NCBI GenBank assembly: GCA_945291235.1
Contig: CALYQY010000041.1
Span: 1-18,925 of the forward strand
Reading direction: 5' to 3'
Length of the DNA: 18,925 bases
Source: an uncultured Gilliamella sp.
GTDB lineage: Bacteria; Pseudomonadota; Gammaproteobacteria; Enterobacterales; Enterobacteriaceae
Shown piece after piece: positions 14,396-18,925 of the stretch. The position numbers and the translations under genes were made by a program. Under the pieces are notes generated by a model, which worked only from the letters and a program-made list of their open reading frames with translations, was not told where the DNA came from and made no database searches. How positions within the stretch are numbered: the stretch's first letter is position 1; each line of letters opens with the position of its first letter.

Positions 14396-15748
14396 TTATT
14401 TATTATTGGGTTTATTTGACCAACCTTTTTTTGCTAACGGATAAAAACCCACCGCAACTGCAATTAACGCGACAAACGAGATATAAATACCTGCACCAAG
14501 ATAACTATATTGACCCAGTAAATGGTCGGGGCTTAAAAGATAAATTGTTAAAGTTGGTGTAATGGCACTAAATAAAGCGTAGGCTAAATTATAAGAAAAC
14601 GATAAACCCGAATAACGAATTGCAGGTGGAAAAGTTCTTGTACCAATGATTGGTGTCATGGCGACAGCGCCAATAAATAAACCAAATATTGCCCAAGTTA
14701 AATATAATTCAGTAAGTGAAATTGTTGGTGACAAAGTACTATAAAAATAGATACTCATCACAGCCAAACCACCCCATGTTATGATCACTGTTTTTGTTGT
14801 CCCCAGTTTGTCTTCTAACCAACCAGAAATAACACAACCGATAGTTAAGGTTAATGCTGCAATACAACCACCAATTCGCCAATCCAGATTAGCAAAATGA
14901 TACATCCCACCAACAATACGACCAGGTGTTATTAAGATACCCACCATAATCGCAGTGGATAATGACCAAGTTAAAAGTGCTACAATCAAACACGCCGTTT
15001 TATGATTTTTTAAAACAGAGATAACAGGAATATTTTTTTCAATTGCCTTACGGGCAGCTAATTCTTTGAAAATAGGGGTTTCGGATAAAAACCGACGCAA
15101 ATAAACCGAAATGACACCAAAAATACCACCAACAATAAAAGGGATCCGCCAAGCATAATCTAAAATATTTTGTTGGTTAAAACAAAGATCAATAATAATG
15201 GTCACAATAAAACCAAGTAAAATACCCCCAGTAATACCCGAAGTTAAGGTTCCGACACCAAAGCCATAACGTTGTTTTGGCACGTGTTCAGCAATAAAAA
15301 CCCAAGCGCCCGGCATTTCACCGCCAATGGCTGCTCCTTGCAACATACGCATCACTAATAATAACAACGGTGCAAAAATTCCAATGGTTTCGTAGGTGGG
15401 TAAAATACCAATAATAAATGTGGGTAAAGCCATCATTGCCACGCTAAGTGTGAACATTTTTTTGCGACCGACTTTATCGCCAAAATGAGCCATAATGATA
15501 CCGCCAACAGGGCGAACCAAGTAGCCAGCAGCAAAAATTCCCCATGCAAAAAGATCTAAAGTTAAAGGTGATAACGTATGAGGTAAAAAAAGAGGTTTGA
15601 CAATCGTATCGATATACAGGGCATAGATGACAAAATCATAAAATTCTAACGTTCCCCCCAAAGAAGACAAAACTAATGTTTTTAAATCTTTACTGTTTAA
15701 TGGCCTTGCAGCAGGCTGCCATTCTGCGTTAATTTCAGATTGACTCAT
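14396..15748 (-). CDS. MFS transporter, metabolite:H+ symporter (MHS) type
   Basis: The 450-aa inner-membrane protein has about 12 hydrophobic segments. The N-terminus SLGGTLEFYDFVIYALY, the loop 2-3 motif GDKVGRKKMF (MFS motif A) near residues 90-99, RMLQGAAIGGEMPGAWVFIAEHVP after helix 4, and the second-half RRFLSETPIF match the MHS subgroup that includes E. coli ProP, KgtP and ShiA. These import small organic acids or compatible solutes with protons. The substrate cannot be told from the sequence; the long coiled-coil tail of ProP is absent. AAGG lies seven bases before the ATG. It is divergent from tag and has no cotranscribed neighbour that hints at substrate; inverted repeats upstream suggest specific control. 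Confidence 0.85.
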   Translation of the reverse strand: MSQSEINAEWQPAARPLNSKDLKTLVLSSLGGTLEFYDFVIYALYIDTIVKPLFLPHTLSPLTLDLFAWGIFAAGYLVRPVGGIIMAHFGDKVGRKKMFTLSVAMMALPTFIIGILPTYETIGIFAPLLLLVMRMLQGAAIGGEMPGAWVFIAEHVPKQRYGFGVGTLTSGITGGILLGFIVTIIIDLCFNQQNILDYAWRIPFIVGGIFGVISVYLRRFLSETPIFKELAARKAIEKNIPVISVLKNHKTACLIVALLTWSLSTAIMVGILITPGRIVGGMYHFANLDWRIGGCIAALTLTIGCVISGWLEDKLGTTKTVIITWGGLAVMSIYFYSTLSPTISLTELYLTWAIFGLFIGAVAMTPIIGTRTFPPAIRYSGLSFSYNLAYALFSAITPTLTIYLLSPDHLLGQYSYLGAGIYISFVALIAVAVGFYPLAKKGWSNKPNNK

Positions 15749-15809
15749 GAAAAAACCTTAATTGTATGGTTAATATAAAATATAAAATAGAAAATAAAGA
15801 AAATGACTC

Positions 15810-15835
15810 TTTTATAACTAAAACTTGTTATAAAA
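15810..15835. repeat. 9-bp inverted repeat upstream of the MFS gene
   Basis: TTTTATAAC (15810-15818) and GTTATAAAA (15827-15835) are perfect inverted repeats with an 8-bp spacer. The right arm also pairs with ATAACA (15836-15841) as TGTTAT-AAAA-ATAACA, giving three GTTAT half-sites in about 30 bp. It lies about 60-90 bp before the transporter start and could be a regulator-binding site. Confidence 0.4.
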
Positions 15836-15915
15836 ATAACATTCTGCCATAAAAAATTGTATTTAATTTCATCATAAAAAAATTTAATGAATGCGGTAAA
15901 ACTGAACATTTGATT

Positions 15916-15944
15916 TATAATAATTAAAACATTTAATTATTATA
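15916..15944. repeat. Perfect 13-bp AT-only inverted repeat upstream of tag
   Basis: TATAATAATTAAA (15916-15928), spacer ACA, and TTTAATTATTATA (15932-15944) are perfect inverted repeats. Each arm starts with a perfect TATAAT on its own strand, so the site could hold facing -10 elements, one towards tag and one towards the transporter. No good -35 accompanies either. It could equally be a cruciform-prone or operator sequence. Confidence 0.45.
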
Positions 15945-15989
15945 TGTTGTACTATCAATAAACTATTTTAACTAAGGATGAATTTGGGG

Positions 15990-16553
15990 ATGATGACTAA
16001 AACAAAAATACGCTGTGACTGGGTTTCAAACGATCCTTTATACATAAATTATCACGACAACGAATGGGGAATTGCCCAGTATGATAGTCTAAAATTATTT
16101 GAAAAAATCTGCTTAGAAGGACAACAAGCGGGATTATCTTGGATCACGGTATTGAAAAAACGTGAAGAATATCGGCGCTGTTTTTTTGATTTTAACCCTG
16201 AAAAAATTATTACATTAACCCAAAAAGATGTTGAACGTTTACTCGAAAACAAAGGACTGATTCGAAATCGATTAAAACTTAATAGTATTATAAAAAATGC
16301 ACAAGCTTATCTAACAATGAAAAGTAATAATGAAGATTTTTCGACATTTATTTGGTCTTTTGTCGACGGTAAACCAATTATCAATCACTACAAAGACCTT
16401 AGTGAAGTGCCTGTCAGTACCGATATATCTGATAAACTATCAAAGGCATTAAAAAAACGAGGCTTTTCTTTTGTTGGGTCAACAATTTGTTACGCTTTTA
16501 TGCAATCAATGGGATTAGTCAATGACCATTTTGAACATTGTTATAAAAAATAG
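15990..16553 (+). CDS. tag: DNA-3-methyladenine glycosylase I
   Basis: The chosen start gives 187 aa, the E. coli Tag length. The enzyme excises 3-methyladenine from alkylated DNA, opening base excision repair. Conserved blocks are RCDWVSNDPLYINYHDNEWG, LEGQQAGLSWITVLKKREEYR, LSKALKKRGFSFVGSTICYAFMQSMGLVNDH and the C-terminal HFEHC. The zinc-site pattern of the family is retained: the N-terminal Cys and His, and the His and Cys near the end. An in-frame ATG at 15978 would add four residues, but AAGG abuts it directly, whereas AAGGA (15974-15978) is 11 bases before ATG 15990; the start remains slightly uncertain. It is followed after 12 bp by a DUF218 gene. Confidence 0.95.
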   Translation: MMTKTKIRCDWVSNDPLYINYHDNEWGIAQYDSLKLFEKICLEGQQAGLSWITVLKKREEYRRCFFDFNPEKIITLTQKDVERLLENKGLIRNRLKLNSIIKNAQAYLTMKSNNEDFSTFIWSFVDGKPIINHYKDLSEVPVSTDISDKLSKALKKRGFSFVGSTICYAFMQSMGLVNDHFEHCYKK

Positions 16554-16565
16554 GAGTTAAAAGAA

Positions 16566-17153
16566 ATGATCGCCAAATTATTTAAGTATGGCTTAGCGTT
16601 AATATTGACTTATTTTGTTATCACTAACATCGTTATTTATCTTTATTCTAAACAAAAGCCAGAGCCAGATGCCGACACCTTAGTTGTATTAGGCGCACTT
16701 GTTGTAGGTAAGCCTGCTGTTCCTCATTACACCTTAGCCCAACGATTAGATGTTGCCTACGATTATTTACAACGTAATCCACGAACGAAAGTTGTTATGT
16801 GTGGGGGACAAGGTAATAATGAGTCGGCGACCGAAGCAAGTGTGATGGCACAATATCTAATTAATAAAGGTATTGATCCAAAACGGGTATACCAAGAAGA
16901 TAAATCGACGCGAACAGCTCAACAATTTGTCTATGCCAATCGTGTATTGCCGTTAGGCAAGACAGTTGTGGTAACTAATGATTTTCATATGCTGCGTTCG
17001 CTAATGCTGGCTAAACGTTCAGGCTTTAACGAAATATCAGGTTTATCGGCACCATTAGGGTGGGGAAATGAAGAAAAATATGTCGCATTAATCCGAGAAC
17101 CCCTAGCATTGGCAAATTCTTGGTTATTCGATCATCCAAAGAAAGATGAATAA
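16566..17153 (+). CDS. SanA/YdcF-like DUF218 membrane-anchored protein
   Basis: The 195-aa protein has an N-terminal transmembrane helix (about residues 6-27) and a DUF218 domain: DTLVVLGA (37-44), CGGQGNNESATEASVM (about 78-93), STRTAQQF, VVTNDFHMLRS and a final REPLALA. The same fold occurs in E. coli SanA, YdcF and ElyC, which are linked to envelope integrity and vancomycin sensitivity or to lipid-carrier metabolism; their chemistry is not settled, and I cannot assign this copy to one of them. The bulk is probably periplasmic. AGGAG overlaps the tag stop codon, so it is probably cotranscribed with tag. A small hairpin AATCAG-CCGA-CTGATT (17152-17167) overlaps its stop but lacks a T-tract. 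Confidence 0.85.
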   Translation: MIAKLFKYGLALILTYFVITNIVIYLYSKQKPEPDADTLVVLGALVVGKPAVPHYTLAQRLDVAYDYLQRNPRTKVVMCGGQGNNESATEASVMAQYLINKGIDPKRVYQEDKSTRTAQQFVYANRVLPLGKTVVVTNDFHMLRSLMLAKRSGFNEISGLSAPLGWGNEEKYVALIREPLALANSWLFDHPKKDE

Positions 17154-17192
17154 TCAGCCGACTGATTCTATCACTTAAATAATCAATGAATA

Positions 17193-17227
17193 ACGGCAAA
17201 ACCCATAGTCACTACTGTTTTTGCCGT
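17193..17227. repeat. 9-bp inverted repeat upstream of mnmE
   Basis: ACGGCAAAA (17193-17201) and TTTTGCCGT (17219-17227) are perfect inverted repeats with a 17-bp spacer. They could form the stem of a weak terminator for the preceding operon, although no T-tract follows, or an operator for mnmE. A candidate -10, TATTAT (17238-17243), lies just downstream without a good -35. Confidence 0.4.
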
Positions 17228-17277
17228 GCGTCCATGCTATTATTAGGCATTCAAATTTAAATCAGCTACAAACATAT

Positions 17278-18639
17278 ATGAAAACAGATACCATTGTTGC
17301 ACAAGCAACGCCACCCGGTCGAGGTGGTGTGGGCATTTTGCGAATTTCGGGGCCACAGGCGCAAACCGTTGCGCAAGCGATACTCGGTAAAATACCAAAA
17401 CCTCGCTATGCGGAGTATCTTCCTTTTTTAGCTTCTGACGGCACAACCTTAGACGAAGGAATAGCGCTATTTTTTCATAATCCTCACTCTTTTACGGGCG
17501 AAGATGTACTAGAGTTACAAGGGCATGGTGGGCCTGTCATTTTAGATTTGCTTTTAAAACGGGTATTAGAGATTGCTAACGTCCGTATTGCAAAGCCGGG
17601 TGAATTTTCAGAGCGTGCTTTTTTGAATGATAAATTAGATTTAGCCCAAGCCGAAGCCATAGCCGATTTAATTGATGCAAGTTCTGAGCAAGCTGCAAAA
17701 TCAGCGATTTCATCTTTGCAAGGTGTGTTTTCGAAAAAAATTAATGAATTGGTTGAATCATTAATTCATTTACGCATTTTTACCGAAGCCGCAATAGACT
17801 TTCCTGAAGAAGAGATCGACTTTTTATCAGATGGCAAAATAGAAGCACAACTTAATGAAGTGATTACTCGCTTAAACGAAGTTCGCCAAGAAGCAAAACA
17901 AGGCTCACTGTTACGAGAAGGGATGAAAGTGGTGATAGCTGGTCGTCCAAATGCCGGTAAATCAAGCTTACTGAATGCGCTGGCGGGTCGTGATGCGGCG
18001 ATTGTTACCGATATTGCAGGCACAACGCGTGACGTATTACGTGAACATATTCATATCGATGGTATGCCCCTACATATTATTGATACTGCGGGTTTACGTG
18101 ATGCCAGTGACGAAGTTGAACGCATTGGTATTGAACGAGCTTGGCAAGAAATTGAACAAGCAGATAGGGTACTATTTATGGTCGATAGCACCACCACAAC
18201 CGAAACCAATCCCGAAAAGTTATGGCCAGAATTTATAGAACGGCTACCCAAAAATATGCCTGTTACAGTCATACGCAACAAAGCAGATTTAACTGGTGAA
18301 GCATTAGGTTACAATCAAGTCAATGGTTACTCACTTATCCAACTTTCTGCACGAACAGGGGAAGGGGTAACGTTACTTCGTGATCACTTAAAACAAGCCA
18401 TGGGTTTTACCAGTAGTACTGAAGGCGGCTTTTTAGCACGTCGACGACACCTGCAAGCACTCGAAAAAGCGTCAGAACACCTCAACAATGGTAAGTACCA
18501 ACTGACGGCTTTCCATGCTGGTGAACTTCTTGCCGAAGAACTCAGACTTGCCCAAGAAGCGCTAAGCGAAATCACTGGTGAATTCACTTCAGATGATTTA
18601 TTAGGTCGTATCTTCAGTTCGTTTTGTATTGGGAAATAA
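17278..18639 (+). CDS. mnmE: tRNA modification GTPase MnmE
   Basis: The chosen start gives 453 aa (E. coli 454). MnmE with MnmG installs the carboxymethylaminomethyl group on wobble U34 of several tRNAs. The N-terminal formyl-tetrahydrofolate-binding domain starts [25 protein letters not shown]; the GTPase domain has G1 GRPNAGKSS (222-230), G2 DIAGTTRD (245-252), G3 DTAGL (269-273) and G4 NKAD (334-337), and the catalytic C-terminal CIGK (450-453) is intact. The frame is open to a TTG at 17221, but homology starts at ATG 17278. No clear ribosome-binding site precedes it. It is 124 bp after the DUF218 gene and appears separately transcribed. Confidence 0.96.
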   Translation: MKTDTIVAQATPPGRGGVGILRISGPQAQTVAQAILGKIPKPRYAEYLPFLASDGTTLDEGIALFFHNPHSFTGEDVLELQGHGGPVILDLLLKRVLEIANVRIAKPGEFSERAFLNDKLDLAQAEAIADLIDASSEQAAKSAISSLQGVFSKKINELVESLIHLRIFTEAAIDFPEEEIDFLSDGKIEAQLNEVITRLNEVRQEAKQGSLLREGMKVVIAGRPNAGKSSLLNALAGRDAAIVTDIAGTTRDVLREHIHIDGMPLHIIDTAGLRDASDEVERIGIERAWQEIEQADRVLFMVDSTTTTETNPEKLWPEFIERLPKNMPVTVIRNKADLTGEALGYNQVNGYSLIQLSARTGEGVTLLRDHLKQAMGFTSSTEGGFLARRRHLQALEKASEHLNNGKYQLTAFHAGELLAEELRLAQEALSEITGEFTSDDLLGRIFSSFCIGK

Positions 18640-18925
18640 GACTTAACTAGGTTACTGCATTTAAATTTAATGAATTTTCATAGTGTTACTCTTTAAAATT
18701 AACTATTGCAAAATGTTCAAAAAAAGGGTAATTTTACGTTTAGATATTGTTAACAATTTTTAAAGAATATTTAAAATATAAAATTGTATAAATTTGAAAG
18801 CAGTAACTGAAAAACTAGAAAAATTTTTAGATTATTGATTTTTTAACTAATATTAAATCAATTAAGCTTAATTTGTGAATACAAAATAAATCATAATATC
18901 TTGCCTTAAGGTCAGATATATTAAT
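18640..18925. other. AT-rich tail downstream of mnmE
   Basis: No convincing gene was found. The stretch holds perfect palindromes ATTGTTAACAAT (18746-18757, followed by T) and AATTAAGCTTAATT (18860-18873), and an imperfect 24-bp palindrome centred on CCTTAAGG (18896-18919). The last may belong to the control region of a gene beyond the window. Confidence 0.4.

Noticed and set aside
17221..17277. N-terminal extension of mnmE from TTG 17221
   Set aside because: MnmE homology begins at the ATG at 17278, giving 453 aa against 454 in E. coli; the upstream codons overlap an inverted repeat and a candidate -10 box.
18746..18762. Palindrome followed by T as an mnmE terminator
   Set aside because: ATTGTTAACAAT leaves only a four-pair AU-rich stem once a loop is allowed, too weak for intrinsic termination, and it is over 100 bp from the stop codon.

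Overview
The window is an AT-rich stretch of a gammaproteobacterial chromosome. Almost every recognisable protein is close to an Escherichia coli counterpart, often at identical length: glutathione reductase 450 aa, RibH 156, GmhA 192, Tag 187. Several E. coli neighbourhoods are kept (asnS-ompF, gmhA-yafJ, ribH-nusB, ubiE-ubiB-tatABC). Low G+C, E. coli-like proteins and thinned operons (no ubiJ between ubiE and ubiB, no thiL after nusB, no ribD before ribH, no tatD after tatC) suggest a host-associated lineage such as the Orbaceae (Gilliamella, Frischella, Orbus). The family assignment is inference; no rRNA or other taxonomic marker is present.

Layout. 1-3013: the 3' end of asnS, then two tandem OmpC/OmpF-type porins, each with its own promoter, a conserved ribosome-binding leader and an intrinsic terminator. 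3041-3960: mgsA (methylglyoxal synthase) and a decayed small membrane-protein gene. 3962-5379, minus strand: gmhA then yafJ, back to back. 5321-5704: a divergent intergenic region. 5705-7679: ribH, nusB and a YfiF-like SPOUT protein as one operon. 7841-8776: a NadR-like protein without the HTH domain and with an eroded kinase domain. 8800-12545: ubiE and ubiB, then tatA-tatB-tatC from a clear promoter. 12546-12974: an AT-rich gap holding a GC-richer relic. 12975-15748: gor and, convergent to it, an MHS-type MFS transporter, sharing a bidirectional terminator. 15749-15989: a divergent control region with two conspicuous inverted repeats. 15990-18639: tag, a SanA/YdcF-like DUF218 protein and mnmE. 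18640-18925: an AT-rich tail with palindromes but no gene.

Functionally the region is housekeeping: outer-membrane permeability (porins), LPS heptose synthesis (gmhA), riboflavin (ribH), transcription antitermination (nusB), NAD (nadR), quinones (ubiE, ubiB), folded-protein export (tatABC), thiol redox (gor), DNA alkylation repair (tag) and tRNA wobble modification (mnmE). I see no CRISPR array, tRNA, rRNA, prophage or intact insertion sequence, and no convincing new multi-gene system. The points worth a second look are domain erosion in otherwise conserved proteins (NadR kinase P-loop, YfiF-like SAM-binding motif, UbiB metal loop), the missing ubiJ, a pseudogene broken only by TGA codons, a terminator-like hairpin in the first porin leader, a leader motif shared by the porins and gmhA, and the AT-only palindrome upstream of tag.
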